From Candidatus Sulfuritelmatomonas gaucii (GTDB lineage: Bacteria > Acidobacteriota > Terriglobia > Terriglobales > Acidobacteriaceae): a stretch of 51,762 nucleotides of DNA. The stretch is from assembly GCA_900290245.1 (NCBI GenBank), contig OKRB01000087.1, positions 4,524 through 56,285 on the forward strand. The letters are read 5' to 3'. Below the pieces are notes generated by a model. It saw only the letters and a list, made by a program, of their open reading frames with translations. It had not been told where the DNA came from and searched no databases. Positions 8,925 through 18,046 of the stretch are shown here, piece after piece. Numbering within the stretch: the stretch's first letter is position 1; each line of letters opens with the position of its first letter. A program made the translations under genes and the position numbers.

Positions 8925-10790
8925 TTACCGGCGTCCCTGGATGGTCTTTGGGTTGGCGCCCAATTTTTTGGCGGAGCGGCGGGCGGCGATTTCGTGCATT
9001 TCCTTGCCCCAATGCGAGCGGTTGATACCGATCTGCATGGCCAGCATGATGACGTTGCCGGTACACCAGTAAAGCGCCAGCCCTGAAGCGTAGTGCAAGA
9101 GCATGAAACCGAAGAAGATGGGCATGATGAAGGCCATCATGCGCCGCTGCGCGGGATCCATGCCGGGCGACGGCGTAATGTACTGCGTGAAGAACATGGA
9201 GATGATGATGAGAATGGGCAGAATATAAGTCGGATCGGGCTGCGAGAGATCGGGCAGCCACATCCAGTGCGCCTGGCGCAGTTCCACTGCGTACTGCAAG
9301 ACGCGAAAATACGGCCACAAGAGAATGAGCGGTACCAGCATGGGCAGACAACTGCCGTACATGTTGACGCCCTCGGCCTTGTAGAGCGCCATCATCTCGG
9401 TGTTCATCTCACCCCGCTTCGGGTCGTTCATCTTCAGGCTCTTGTAACGGTTCTTGATGGCATCGACCTTGGGCTGGATGCGCATGGTTTTCAAAGAAGA
9501 CTTCATCGCCGAAATGCGCGTAGGCAGAAGCAGCAGGTTGAAGACCACGGTGGAGATGATGATGGCCCAGCCCCAGTTGTTGATGCCGTGCTTCACCATC
9601 CAGCGCAGCAGCAGGTAGAGCGGCTTGGCAATAAAAGACCACATTCCGAACTCGATGAGCGGTTCGAGCGACGGCCCGTCTGCCTTTCCGTCTGCACCAA
9701 TAGAATGGATCGACGAGAGTACATCGGTCGCCTTGGGCCCGGCGAATATGCGCAGTTTTGTATACCCGCTGGTATCGCCGATGGCGAGGCCGAGGACGTC
9801 GTCAGGAGTCTTCTTGCTGTTGGGATCGCTGGGGTTGCTGGGCAGGTCGATGGCGTTATGCAGAGTGACCACGGTGGTGCGATCCGGGTTGGCGGGCAGG
9901 AAGGCTGCCGCGAAATAGAGGTCCGTGATCGCCGCGTATTGGTACGGCTCGTCGATCGTATTGTTTCCGCTGACTTTTGCAGCAAGTTGCGAGCTCTCTT
10001 TGCCATCCAGCGACCAAGCAAAGTAGGAGGGAGTCCGCGTTTGCGAGTGGATCATGGAAGACTGCGCGAACTCTTCCATGTCGCCGAGGCCCGCGGGCCA
10101 TTCAACCAGCGCGCGGACCGGTTGGCCATCGCGCAACACCTGGGTTTCAACGGTGACTACGTAGCTTGAGTCGAAGTGGAGGATCTTAACGACGTCGAGG
10201 CCGTTGGCCGCGTAATGAAAGGTAACCGAGGCCGGGGCGACGATCAGTCCCACCGGCGTTGGATGCGCGCCTGTGGCGGTCGACTGGTAAAGCGCCTGAT
10301 TCAATTGCGAAGTCAGCACAGGCTCATAGGTAAACAGCGAAATCGGCGACCCAAAACGTGCTGCAGCTTCGGGCTGCACCAGGTCGAGCGGCTTGCCTGA
10401 CGAATCGAAGTACTTTTTCAGGATCCAGTGCTTCACGAGGGCGCCGCGATTGGTGAGGACGATCATGTAAAGCTCGTTCTCAACCGTGAGTTCGCTTTCC
10501 TGGGAGGCGGAGATCTCTGGCGTGGCTTTGACGGGGTGAGCGGGAGCCGCGGCAGACGTCTTTTGGCCGGGTGCCGGGGCGACCTGGGCAGAAGGAGCTG
10601 CGGGCTGAGTTTGCGTTGCTGCGGGAGGCTGCTCTGCCGGCTTGGGCTTCGCGAAAAAGTACTGATAACCGAGAAACGCGGCGAGCACGACCAGCATGAT
10701 GGCCATGGTGGAGCGGAAGTCGCCCCCCGCGCCGCCGGCGCCGCCGCCGGAACCCTGCGATTGGAGATTGGGATTGTGAACTTCGGGCAA
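8925..10790 (-). CDS. yidC: Membrane protein insertase YidC
   Basis: The protein has 621 residues of Gram-negative type. An N-terminal transmembrane anchor lies at about 29-47. An Ala/Pro/Gln-rich linker and a large periplasmic beta-sandwich domain (about 95-390) follow, then the conserved C-terminal insertase core with five membrane helices (FIAKPLYLLLRWM, WGWAIIISTVVFNLLLLPTR, MALYKAEGVN, PSPGMDPAQRRMMAFIMPI). The C-terminus is basic. YidC inserts and folds inner-membrane proteins alone or with Sec. It is the last gene of the rpmH-rnpA-yidD-yidC cluster, 51 bp after yidD. The usual next genes, jag/khpB and mnmE, are not adjacent. Confidence 0.97.
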   Translation of the reverse strand: MPEVHNPNLQSQGSGGGAGGAGGDFRSTMAIMLVVLAAFLGYQYFFAKPKPAEQPPAATQTQPAAPSAQVAPAPGQKTSAAAPAHPVKATPEISASQESELTVENELYMIVLTNRGALVKHWILKKYFDSSGKPLDLVQPEAAARFGSPISLFTYEPVLTSQLNQALYQSTATGAHPTPVGLIVAPASVTFHYAANGLDVVKILHFDSSYVVTVETQVLRDGQPVRALVEWPAGLGDMEEFAQSSMIHSQTRTPSYFAWSLDGKESSQLAAKVSGNNTIDEPYQYAAITDLYFAAAFLPANPDRTTVVTLHNAIDLPSNPSDPNSKKTPDDVLGLAIGDTSGYTKLRIFAGPKATDVLSSIHSIGADGKADGPSLEPLIEFGMWSFIAKPLYLLLRWMVKHGINNWGWAIIISTVVFNLLLLPTRISAMKSSLKTMRIQPKVDAIKNRYKSLKMNDPKRGEMNTEMMALYKAEGVNMYGSCLPMLVPLILLWPYFRVLQYAVELRQAHWMWLPDLSQPDPTYILPILIIISMFFTQYITPSPGMDPAQRRMMAFIMPIFFGFMLLHYASGLALYWCTGNVIMLAMQIGINRSHWGKEMHEIAARRSAKKLGANPKTIQGRR

Positions 10791-10841
10791 AGGTTACTTT
10801 CCTATCATTCGGAAGAACAGTCCTGCGGGCAGCCGCTCTTC

Positions 10842-11114
10842 TTATGGTAAAGGTTCATGGGGTGTGACTGCTCTGCCGCGACGAATTCCGGGGGCCGGGA
10901 CGGGATCGAATCCTCCGCGAGTGAAGGGATGACAGCGCAGCAACCTCCAGGCGGCCAGCGCACAACCGCGCATCGGCCCATGCACTGCAATCGCGGTTGC
11001 CGCATACTCTGAACACGTGGGCTGAAACTTGCACCCTCCCGGGCTCAACGCATGCAGCATGGGCGAAAGCCAGCGACGGTAGAAAGCTACGAAGGCAAGC
11101 AAGAGGCGCGTCAT
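10842..11114 (-). CDS. yidD: Membrane protein insertion efficiency factor YidD
   Basis: The protein has 90 residues with the full YidD signature: [27 protein letters not shown] followed by [20 protein letters not shown]. The three conserved cysteines and the amphipathic N-terminal helix are present. It is thought to assist YidC-dependent insertion at the inner membrane. Its ATG overlaps the rnpA stop by four bases, indicating translational coupling. The C-terminal 20 residues ([11 protein letters not shown] and beyond) are normal for the family. Confidence 0.95.
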   Translation of the reverse strand: MTRLLLAFVAFYRRWLSPMLHALSPGGCKFQPTCSEYAATAIAVHGPMRGCALAAWRLLRCHPFTRGGFDPVPAPGIRRGRAVTPHEPLP

Positions 11115-11554
11115 GGTGTGGGAGTCATCCCAGCCGAAAGCGTGGTCGCGGCAGGTTTTGCGCTGCGCACGGCATCGTTCCGGGCTATTTCCAGAATACG
11201 CACAATCTCCCCTTCAAGTTGCGTGAATTCCATGCTGAGGACGCCGCGCCGGGGGTGGAAGATGAGGTCGAATCCTTGCGGCACGAGATCGACATGGCGT
11301 CGCAAGGCTTCGCGCATGCGGCGCTTCATGCGATTTCGCTCGTGAGCTTTACCGATTGCTTTGCTCACGGTGAGGCCGACGCGTCCCGCTTGCGATGCGT
11401 GCCCCGAGTCCTGCGATTGCGGCGCCAGATACCAACTCATGGTTACCGATTGCCGCTTGCGCCCCGCAGCATAGGCGCGCAAATAGTCGGCATGTTTGCG
11501 CAGTCGTGAGCTCTTGAGCGTCTGGCGCCGCGCAGAATTCGAAGTTGAATTCAT
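11111..11554 (-). CDS. rnpA: Ribonuclease P protein component
   Basis: The protein has 147 residues, somewhat longer than the usual 110-125 because of extra residues at both ends. The hallmark RNR motif is present in [21 protein letters not shown] (residues about 84-104), preceded by GRVGLTVSK. It binds the RNase P RNA and aids 5-prime processing of tRNA precursors. It lies 78 bp downstream of rpmH and overlaps yidD by four bases, the classical order beside dnaA. Confidence 0.93.
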   Translation of the reverse strand: MNSTSNSARRQTLKSSRLRKHADYLRAYAAGRKRQSVTMSWYLAPQSQDSGHASQAGRVGLTVSKAIGKAHERNRMKRRMREALRRHVDLVPQGFDLIFHPRRGVLSMEFTQLEGEIVRILEIARNDAVRSAKPAATTLSAGMTPTP

Positions 11555-11632
11555 GAAGAAGGCTCGGTCCGGAAAAGTCGCATCAAAGGATGAGGACGGC
11601 GCATTCCGGCAAGAAAAAACCGCTGGGAAGGA

Positions 11633-11788
11633 TCAGTCGCGGAACCCGGCACTGACGGATACACGTTTGCGGCCGGCGGCGCGACGGCGACTGAGGACCG
11701 CTGCACCGGCTTTCGTCTTCATGCGCGAACGAAAACCGTGAGTTTTTACGCGGTGGCGGCGGTTGGGTTGAAAGGTACGTTTGGGCAT
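11633..11788 (-). CDS. rpmH: 50S ribosomal protein L34
   Basis: This 51-residue gene is easily missed because of its size. The translation begins [20 protein letters not shown] and continues with [20 protein letters not shown], the near-universal L34 sequence. It ends in a short SAGFRD tail, a little longer than the common 44-47 residues. An AGGAG site lies about nine bases upstream of the ATG. It heads the leftward rpmH-rnpA-yidD-yidC cluster, divergent from dnaA. A candidate promoter lies at 11841-11869. Confidence 0.96.
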   Translation of the reverse strand: MPKRTFQPNRRHRVKTHGFRSRMKTKAGAAVLSRRRAAGRKRVSVSAGFRD

Positions 11789-11840
11789 GTTGACCCGCTC
11801 CTGTTTCTTAAAAAGAATCTGCGTTTTAGCAACATTTTCA

Positions 11841-11869
11841 AGTATATCTTAGGCCGTGCGCGGAATCCA
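11841..11869 (-). promoter_or_regulatory. Candidate sigma-70 promoter for rpmH
   Basis: Read on the minus strand there is TGGATT (forward 11864-11869), 17 bases, then TATACT (forward 11841-11846), placing transcription start about 45 bases before the rpmH ATG. The -10 box matches 5 of 6; the -35 box is poor (3 of 6). Confidence 0.4.
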
Positions 11870-12058
11870 GCCAGGGAACAAGCATCACGATGCGGCACCG
11901 CAACGTGACGTGCGAAGTATGCTGGAGAAACATCGCAATCAAATTCGGACTGAGCATTCTGTGCGCACGGGCACAGACGTCTCGGACACTTCAATGCGAA
12001 GTTTCACCATCCTTGGTGCAACTTAACAAGACAGCAGAAAACTTATGTGAAAGAGGGA

Positions 12059-12086
12059 TTGCAACGGCCTCGAGATGTGCTACTAT
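12059..12086 (+). promoter_or_regulatory. Candidate sigma-70 promoter for dnaA
   Basis: TTGCAA at 12059-12064, a 16-base spacer and TACTAT at 12081-12086. It would give a dnaA leader of roughly 230 bases, room for autoregulation. Only the sequence match supports it. Confidence 0.4.
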
Positions 12087-12320
12087 CGGGACCGTTCAAG
12101 AAATTTCAAAACGAAATTTCGAGCACTCTGCGTTACGGATTTTTTCGCTCAAACGCCCCGGAGCAAAATCTTGGAGGGGCAGACCAGCGGCACACAGGTT
12201 GTCGATCGAAGTTGGAGTCGTGAAGGGCCAGTTGCTTCGCGCTCGACGGAAGATCGTTGTCTTGCTGCCGCAAAAAGAACCGTCGGATGCTCCACTGGCG
12301 GAAGATGCAAGGATTGTACG

Positions 12321-13727
12321 ATGGCATTTGCGACTACGCCGACTTCGGCCCTCAATCCCTGGCTCCAGATTCTCGCCGCATTAGAGAAGAAAGTCATACG
12401 GCAATCATTCGAGACCTGGCTTAAGCCTACCCGTTTCAGTCACGCCGCCGGCCGCAAGCTTTATGTGCGCGTGCCCTCGCCGGAGTTTCAGCACATCGGC
12501 GACAAATACGGCGACCTGATTCAAGAAGCCATTGATCTCTACTCTCTGGAGTTCGACGACGTTTGCTTTGTAACCGTGGAGGAGGATCCCTCGATTCCGC
12601 CGCAACGGAGGGATGGAGGCTTTGGGCCTGTAGGCACGCATGCGCCTACGGCGCCGCCTTCGACCGCAGCACGCCCGCCCGAGCAAGGACGCTTTGACTG
12701 GTCCACCGCGGCGCAGCTGAATCCTCGCTACACCTTCGACGCTTTCGTGATCGGGAATGGCAACCAGTTTGCCCGCGCTGCGGCGCTTGCCGTTGCTGAA
12801 CGCCCGTCGCGCGCCTACAATCCGCTGTTTCTCTATGGCGGAGTCGGTATGGGCAAGACGCACCTGATGCACGCCATCGGGCACGAGGTGAAGCGGAGGC
12901 AGCCTGCCTCGAATATCTGCTACGTCTCGGCGGAGAAGTTCACCAACGAGATGATCAACTCGATCCGCAACGATCGCATGACCAGCTTCCGTGACCGCTT
13001 CCGCACGGTGGACGTGCTGCTGATCGATGACATCCAGTTCATCTCGCAGAAAGAACGGACGCAGGAGGAGTTCTTCCACACCTTCAACGCTCTCCACGAG
13101 TCCATGAAGCAGGTGGTGATCGCATCGGATCGCCCGCCCAAGGAATTGACGGAGATTGAAGAGCGGCTGCGCTCGCGCTTCGAGTGGGGATTGATCGCAG
13201 ACATTCAGCCACCCGATCTCGAAACCAAGGTCGCCATCCTGCTGAAAAAGGCAGAGAGCGAGCAGGTGCAACTGCCAACGGATGTTGCGCTGTTTATTGC
13301 ATCGAACGTGCGCACCAATGTACGTGAGCTCGAGGGCGCGCTGGTGCGGCTGATCGCCTGGTGCCAGGTGAACCGCATGGAGATTACGCTGACTGCGACG
13401 CAACAATGCCTGAAGCAGTTCATCGACATGCAGGTGCGCAAGATCACCATTGAGGCGATTCAGCGTGCTGTTGCCGAGCAGTTTGGCATGCGGGTTGCAG
13501 ACCTGAAGCAGAAAAACAACTCGCGCAACGTGGTTGTGCCGCGCCAGATTGCGATGTTCCTGGCCAAGCAGATGACCGAGGCGAGCCTGCCGGAGATTGG
13601 CCGCCAGTTTGGCAACAAACACCACACCACGGTGATGCACTCCATTGGCAAGATCGACGAGCAGCGTCGCACCGACAAGGATCTGCATCGCACGTTGACC
13701 AAGCTGCAGGACATGCTGAACTGCTAA
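12321..13727 (+). CDS. dnaA: Chromosomal replication initiator DnaA
   Basis: The protein has 468 residues from the ATG at 12321, chosen because the family similarity begins there (NPWLQILAALEKKVIRQSFETWL) and an AAGGAT site lies just upstream; the frame remains open further upstream without similarity. Domain I covers about 1-85 and a Pro/Ala-rich domain II about 86-128. Domain III (AAA+) has Walker A GGVGMGKT at 173-180, Walker B VLLIDDIQF and the sensor region RELEGALVRL. Domain IV contains the helix-turn-helix with HHTTVMHS, which reads DnaA boxes. It initiates replication at oriC and is divergent from rpmH. Confidence 0.97.
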   Translation: MAFATTPTSALNPWLQILAALEKKVIRQSFETWLKPTRFSHAAGRKLYVRVPSPEFQHIGDKYGDLIQEAIDLYSLEFDDVCFVTVEEDPSIPPQRRDGGFGPVGTHAPTAPPSTAARPPEQGRFDWSTAAQLNPRYTFDAFVIGNGNQFARAAALAVAERPSRAYNPLFLYGGVGMGKTHLMHAIGHEVKRRQPASNICYVSAEKFTNEMINSIRNDRMTSFRDRFRTVDVLLIDDIQFISQKERTQEEFFHTFNALHESMKQVVIASDRPPKELTEIEERLRSRFEWGLIADIQPPDLETKVAILLKKAESEQVQLPTDVALFIASNVRTNVRELEGALVRLIAWCQVNRMEITLTATQQCLKQFIDMQVRKITIEAIQRAVAEQFGMRVADLKQKNNSRNVVVPRQIAMFLAKQMTEASLPEIGRQFGNKHHTTVMHSIGKIDEQRRTDKDLHRTLTKLQDMLNC

Positions 13728-13800
13728 AAACAGGAACCAAGCCACCCCAGCAGCAAAGCCGCCGTGGACCCCGGCAGGGACCAAGAGACCGAGGGAACAA

Positions 13801-13866
13801 GAAGGGCCGCCTGAGTTCGACAATGCTTGATGCGTTGTCTTAACGATGGGCGGCTCTTCCCTTTTG
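13801..13866 (+). terminator. Nested-hairpin terminator after dnaA
   Basis: The outer stem GAAGGGCCGCC (13801-13811) pairs with GGCGGCTCTTC (13849-13859, one G-U) and is followed by CCTTTT. Inside the loop is a second 8-bp hairpin, GACAATGC/GCGTTGTC (13819-13826 and 13832-13839) with loop TTGAT. It lies about 75 bases downstream of the dnaA stop. Confidence 0.65.
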
Positions 13867-13929
13867 CGTTAGACTTCGAGCGTTGGGAATCATTCAATCT
13901 TGAAGCAGCATTCCGGAGAGCAGGGCCCT

Positions 13930-14616
13930 ATGCGACTGCCTGCACTTGCCCTGGCGGCGATCAGCGTATTTACCGTGGGCGCATCTGCCCAGACTCCGAT
14001 GAACGTGCAGCCCGTCAAGGAGTTGAAGCCCACCGACACTCTTGCGACATGTTCTTACCGGCCGGTTGCGGCCGAGGCGCCTTTCTTCGCCCGCCTGAGC
14101 GAAAAGGAACGGACCAACGATACAGTTTTCGGCGGCGACTACACGATTCATGGCAAGACCGGCACAGAGGTTGCGTGGTTTGGCATCGTGCGCGGCATCA
14201 CGCTGCCTGCGGAAAAGAACGGAGATGTGACGCTGCTCGTGCAGCACCACTTCTTCGATGGCATGACGGACTGCCACATCATGCTGGTGGCGAAAAGCGG
14301 CGATGGCGACTTTATTGCGAGCTTCAAGGGCGATCCGGCGAAGATTCCGGCGCTGGCGCTGGTGCGCATTTACGGCAAGGTGACGGGCGAGAACGCGCGA
14401 GTGCCGGAAGTAGATGTCGAATATATTCGCGTGTGGCCATGGCTTACGTTTACGTTCACCGATCTTGCCGGAGAGGATCACAGCAATCCACGCTGGCAAA
14501 AATCCTCGAAAGTCAAACTGTCAGAGCGACTTTATGTTCCTTACCCTAACGAAAACTATTATTTGAATGTGTTGGGCGATCCCGCGGATTTTGGGGTCAA
14601 TCTGAAGGCGGATTGA
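13930..14616 (+). CDS. Secreted protein of unknown function
   Basis: The protein has 228 residues from the ATG at 13930, with GGAGAG about nine bases upstream; an upstream in-frame TTG at 13900 is less likely because the signal peptide (MRLPALALAAISVFTVGASA) starts at 13930. The mature part contains a likely beta-rich domain (GDYTIHGKTGTEVAWFGIVR, ALALVRIYGKVTGEN, VDVEYIRVWPW), possibly an OB-like fold. I do not recognise the family. The protein is probably periplasmic. It follows the dnaA terminator and is separate from the next gene by about 50 bp. Confidence 0.7.
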   Translation: MRLPALALAAISVFTVGASAQTPMNVQPVKELKPTDTLATCSYRPVAAEAPFFARLSEKERTNDTVFGGDYTIHGKTGTEVAWFGIVRGITLPAEKNGDVTLLVQHHFFDGMTDCHIMLVAKSGDGDFIASFKGDPAKIPALALVRIYGKVTGENARVPEVDVEYIRVWPWLTFTFTDLAGEDHSNPRWQKSSKVKLSERLYVPYPNENYYLNVLGDPADFGVNLKAD

Positions 14617-14668
14617 GCGCGGCGCCAAAGACGCCCATTTTCGCCGGATGGAGCGCATCGAAACTGCT

Positions 14669-15697
14669 ATGGAATACAGACTTTTGGGAGGCTCAGGCCT
14701 CAAGGTTTCCGCACTGAGTTTTGGGACCGCAACGTTTGGCGGGTCCAACGAGTTTTTCAAAGGGTTCGGTTCCACCGGGGTTGACGAGGCGCGGCGGTTG
14801 ATCGATCTCTGCTTCGAGGCCGGGGTGAACCTGTTCGATACGGCGAACGGTTACTCCGAGGGCCGCTCAGAAGAGATCCTGGGCAAAGCGCTCGCAGGCA
14901 GGCGCGACAAGGCGCTGATTTCGACGAAGTCCGGCTTCCCGACAGGGCCAGGACCGAATGAAGAGGGATCGAGCCGGTACCATCTGCGGCGCGCGCTCGA
15001 AGGCAGCTTGCGGCGGCTGGGGACGGACTACATCGATATTTATCACCTGCATGGCTTTGACGCGCTGACGCCAGTTGAGGAAGTGCAGGAAACTCTGAAC
15101 GAGTTCGTTCGCGAAGGGAAGGTCCGTTATATCGCGTGCTCCAATTTCTCAGGATGGCACCTGATGAAGTCGCTGGCGACGGCCGACCGGTATGGCTGGA
15201 CGCGCTATGTTGCGCACCAGGTGTGCTATTCGCTGATCAGCCGCGAGTATGAGTGGGAGTTGATGCCGCTGGCGCTGGATCAGAAGGTGGGCGCGCTGAT
15301 CTGGAGCCCGCTGGGATGGGGGCGGTTGACCGGCAAGATCCGCCGCGGCCAGCCGTTGCCCACGGTGAGCCGCCTGCACAAGATTGCCGAGGCTGGACCG
15401 CCGGTGGCCGACGAGTTTCTGTTTACGGTGGTCGATGCCCTGGACAGGGTGTCAGGCCAAACCGGAAGGACCGTGGCGCAGGTTGCGCTCAACTGGCTGC
15501 TTCAGCGGCCGACCGTTTCTTCGGTGATCATCGGCGCGCGCAACGAAGAGCAGCTACGCCAAAACCTGGGAGCGGTTGGATGGAATCTGACTGCGGATCA
15601 AGTGGCGGCGCTGGATAAGGCAAGCGATCCGCAGCCCGCGTATCCCTACTGGCATCAGCGGAAGTTCTTTTCGGACAGGAATCCGCTGCCAGTCTGA
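14669..15697 (+). CDS. Aldo/keto reductase
   Basis: The protein has 342 residues in the TIM-barrel aldo/keto reductase family, probably the AKR12/13 YajO/PhdA-like group. The start is taken at MEYRLLGGSGLKVSALSFG as in relatives; an ATG seven codons upstream (14648) is possible. The catalytic tetrad is visible: Asp and Tyr in FDTANGYSEGRSE, Lys in ISTKSGF, and His in IYHLHGFD. The NADPH-binding C-terminal region includes SSVIIGARNEEQLRQNL. It reduces aldehydes or ketones with NADPH; the substrate is not predictable. It is convergent with the PAP2 gene, and degenerate AGGGA repeats follow the stop. Confidence 0.92.
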   Translation: MEYRLLGGSGLKVSALSFGTATFGGSNEFFKGFGSTGVDEARRLIDLCFEAGVNLFDTANGYSEGRSEEILGKALAGRRDKALISTKSGFPTGPGPNEEGSSRYHLRRALEGSLRRLGTDYIDIYHLHGFDALTPVEEVQETLNEFVREGKVRYIACSNFSGWHLMKSLATADRYGWTRYVAHQVCYSLISREYEWELMPLALDQKVGALIWSPLGWGRLTGKIRRGQPLPTVSRLHKIAEAGPPVADEFLFTVVDALDRVSGQTGRTVAQVALNWLLQRPTVSSVIIGARNEEQLRQNLGAVGWNLTADQVAALDKASDPQPAYPYWHQRKFFSDRNPLPV

Positions 15698-15761
15698 GAG
15701 GGACAGGGAGCAAGGGAACGAGAAAGTCATCCAGCATTCGTAGGTTCCGTGAGCTGTGATT

Positions 15762-16580
15762 TCAGTGGCGCGCGTGGTGGTGATGCTTCACGACGTAGTG
15801 GCCGATGAGCCAGCCTGCTGTAGCGGCGACAAGCGAGTCGGAGGGAAAGTGCTGCCGGCCGAGGATGCGGGTGAGGCTAACGCCGGTGGCTGCTGAGTAG
15901 ACGGCAGCCTGCGTCCACAGTGAAGGATATTCGGCAGCGACGGCAGAGGCTGCCGACCACGCCACCGTGCCATGAGCTGAAGGAAAAGATGCGTTAGGGC
16001 CTGCGCTTGACTGGAAGAAGCGTCCGCGCGCGCTGTCGGCGGTAGGCCGCTCACGCCAGGTGACCAGCTTCAAAACCTGTTCAACGACCACGCCATCGGC
16101 CATGGCTTCACCGCCAAGGATGCCTGCCTCGCGGGCACGCTCATCCTGCCCGAATTGACCTTTGGCGAAGATCAAGACGGGAGTGGCAATGAGCGCGCTG
16201 ACGAGGCCGTCGGACACGTAGATGTTGTTGTTGTTGAATGTGGGATCTTTGGAGATGAGCTGGCTCTGAGCGCGGTGATCGGTGGCAATGGCGGCACCGG
16301 TGGCGAGCACGAACGGGACAAGCCACTTGAGATCGTGCGAGCGGATGCGAGCGGGGCTGGTCCAGATGGCTGCCTCGTCGCGAAAGAAGATATGCAAAGA
16401 GTTGCGGACTGTCACTTCATCCGGCTGATTCTGCGGAGTTGGGTCGGGAGATTGGGGCTGAGGTGCGTCAGGGAGCGCAGCCAAAGCCGCGTTCGCTGCG
16501 GAAGGTGGTGCCTGTGCCTTTGCGCTAAGGAAGCAGGAGATGATGACCAGTGCTGACAAGAATAAAGAGCGCATGAACAT
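15762..16580 (-). CDS. PAP2-family phosphatase with signal peptide
   Basis: The protein has 272 residues from the first ATG of the pair at 16574/16580. The longer in-frame start at 16631 would precede the signal peptide (MRSLFLSALVIISCFLSAKA) awkwardly. The three PAP2 motifs are present: KLVTWRERP, FPSAHG and TRILGRQHFPSD (with the catalytic His pair and Asp). A Pro/Gln-rich linker separates the signal peptide from the catalytic domain. The family dephosphorylates phosphatidic acid or undecaprenyl pyrophosphate at the membrane; the substrate here is unknown. The C-terminus ends in a short histidine run (HHHHARH). Confidence 0.9.
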   Translation of the reverse strand: MFMRSLFLSALVIISCFLSAKAQAPPSAANAALAALPDAPQPQSPDPTPQNQPDEVTVRNSLHIFFRDEAAIWTSPARIRSHDLKWLVPFVLATGAAIATDHRAQSQLISKDPTFNNNNIYVSDGLVSALIATPVLIFAKGQFGQDERAREAGILGGEAMADGVVVEQVLKLVTWRERPTADSARGRFFQSSAGPNASFPSAHGTVAWSAASAVAAEYPSLWTQAAVYSAATGVSLTRILGRQHFPSDSLVAATAGWLIGHYVVKHHHHARH

Positions 16581-16813
16581 GAGAATTACGCGCAAATTCA
16601 GTGTGCGGAAAAAGATTGTATCGTTCTGCATAGTTTTGACTTGCGAGGGAGCGGGGGAACCCGTGCCACTCTCTATCGGACTATTCCAGCCATAGGAATG
16701 TCAACGAAACCGCGTAAAGCTGACGGAATTCTGACCCTGACGAGATTAACGCAGGAGACAAGACGAGTGCCACCAGGCTTTCCGCGCGAGCTGTCGCGGC
16801 GAATTCTTTGTCG

Positions 16814-17914
16814 TCAGGGGTTCGGAACCTGGAGCTGATGCCAGCCGCCGCCGGGTGGCGCCGTGGCGGAGTTCACCACATTGCCCATGCCGTCGGCCCA
16901 GTAGCCGCTCTGCGAGCCGGTCCAGACATCGCGCGACTGGCCGGTAAGCGGATCGATGGTGGGCGTGACACCTACGAGCGCATTGTCAAAGCTCTGGAAC
17001 TGCGATTGCTCCGTAGCCTGCTGGCTTTCAAAGGAGTTCACCTGGTTGCGCATGGCCTGCATCTGCGCCTCGAATTGCTGTACCTGCTGTGCCAGCTGCG
17101 TCATACGGTTCTGCTGGCGCGCCTGCTGGTACTGCAGGGCGTAAACATCCATTTGCTTCTGATAGTTGAGCCAGGCGGGGCTCAGTTTGAAGGTCTGCGC
17201 GCAATGGAGCAGGATGGAGCGGGCGAGGGCGAGCTGGCCGGGTGGGGTGATGAAGCTGCCCAGGGTGGGCGCAGTCCAAATCTGCCCGGTTTCGACAGTT
17301 CTGGCGGCTGTGAAGGCGATCTTCTGGCTTGCGCCAGAGCCGCACGAGTAGGCGATGCGGCCCGTGGAGTTTTGGGTAACGCCGGAGCCGTTAGTGGTGT
17401 CGGGAATGTAGTCGGGAACGGTGAAATTGACGTCACTGGTGTCGGCAGTGGGGTTCTGGCAGGTTTTGTAGAAGCGGACATGCGCGTAGAGGACGGCGAA
17501 TTCGGGGCCGGTGCGGTACCTTGCGATGACGAGCTGGGCCTGTGCGCCGAGATCGACAGTTTGTCCTTCAGTGGGATGGAGCTGTGAGGGCAAGGTGTAG
17601 GCGGGAATGGCGACGTCGCCCAGACGGACATCGGTTTGGCCGTCGGGCGAGGTGATGTCGATCATGGGGCGCTCGTCCGAGAAACCCATGCGGAAGAGGC
17701 CGCCGCGGACGGTCCATCCCTGCGGAACTTCGGCGGTGAAGGCTTTTTCGTAAGGATCCTGAAAGCTGGCCCATGCGGGCGTTGAGGCAGCGGCGCCAGC
17801 GGACTGGTTGCTCGCAGCTTTGGCGGAGGAACGGCAGGCGACATTGGCGAATGTGACAGCGAAAAGCACCGCAACGGCGAAGATCGGCAAGGGAATGTGA
17901 CGGCGAACTGGCAT
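16814..17914 (-). CDS. Exported coiled-coil protein, putative lipoprotein
   Basis: The protein has 366 residues. An N-terminal hydrophobic segment is followed by NVAC at about residue 27, a weak lipobox. The globular part (about 48-235) contains AFTAEVPQGWTVRGG, reminiscent of exported PsbP/DUF1795-like domains. Residues about 255-320 are Gln-rich with a heptad pattern, probably a coiled coil (QQARQQNRMTQLAQQVQQ). The C-terminus has a WxGSQSGYW motif found in many uncharacterised exported proteins. No catalytic residues are recognised. Probable location is periplasm or outer-membrane inner face. Confidence 0.75.
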   Translation of the reverse strand: MPVRRHIPLPIFAVAVLFAVTFANVACRSSAKAASNQSAGAAASTPAWASFQDPYEKAFTAEVPQGWTVRGGLFRMGFSDERPMIDITSPDGQTDVRLGDVAIPAYTLPSQLHPTEGQTVDLGAQAQLVIARYRTGPEFAVLYAHVRFYKTCQNPTADTSDVNFTVPDYIPDTTNGSGVTQNSTGRIAYSCGSGASQKIAFTAARTVETGQIWTAPTLGSFITPPGQLALARSILLHCAQTFKLSPAWLNYQKQMDVYALQYQQARQQNRMTQLAQQVQQFEAQMQAMRNQVNSFESQQATEQSQFQSFDNALVGVTPTIDPLTGQSRDVWTGSQSGYWADGMGNVVNSATAPPGGGWHQLQVPNP

Positions 17915-18046
17915 GGGGCACCTTCTCAGAGAGAGATGAGATTTTGGTCGGCGCCCGGGGGTTGGGAACAGGCCTTTGATAACACGGTGCAGGGACGGCG
18001 GTCAACGATGATCGGCGCGCGGTCTGAAACGGAGCGGCGGGAACGA

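Larger units (their letters stand above)
11789..12320. other. rpmH-dnaA intergenic region, possible origin vicinity
   Basis: About 530 bp between the divergent rpmH and dnaA genes, the commonest place for oriC in bacteria. I found no TTATCCACA-type DnaA box and no obvious AT-rich 13-mer array. AT-richer stretches occur at about 11810-11850 and 12095-12125. Candidate promoters for both genes lie inside. Whether replication starts here cannot be decided from this sequence. Confidence 0.45.

Noticed and set aside
9093..10169. A 358-codon plus-strand frame
   Set aside because: It is antisense to yidC, whose identity is certain, and has no family similarity.
11789..12320. ttatgtga near 12043 as a DnaA box
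   Set aside because: It departs from TTATCCACA at too many positions and stands alone.
12405..13823. A 472-codon minus-strand frame
   Set aside because: It lies antisense to dnaA and shows no domain.
16581..16631. The N-terminal extension of the PAP2 phosphatase
   Set aside because: It would put 17 extra residues before the signal peptide and has no ribosome-binding site.
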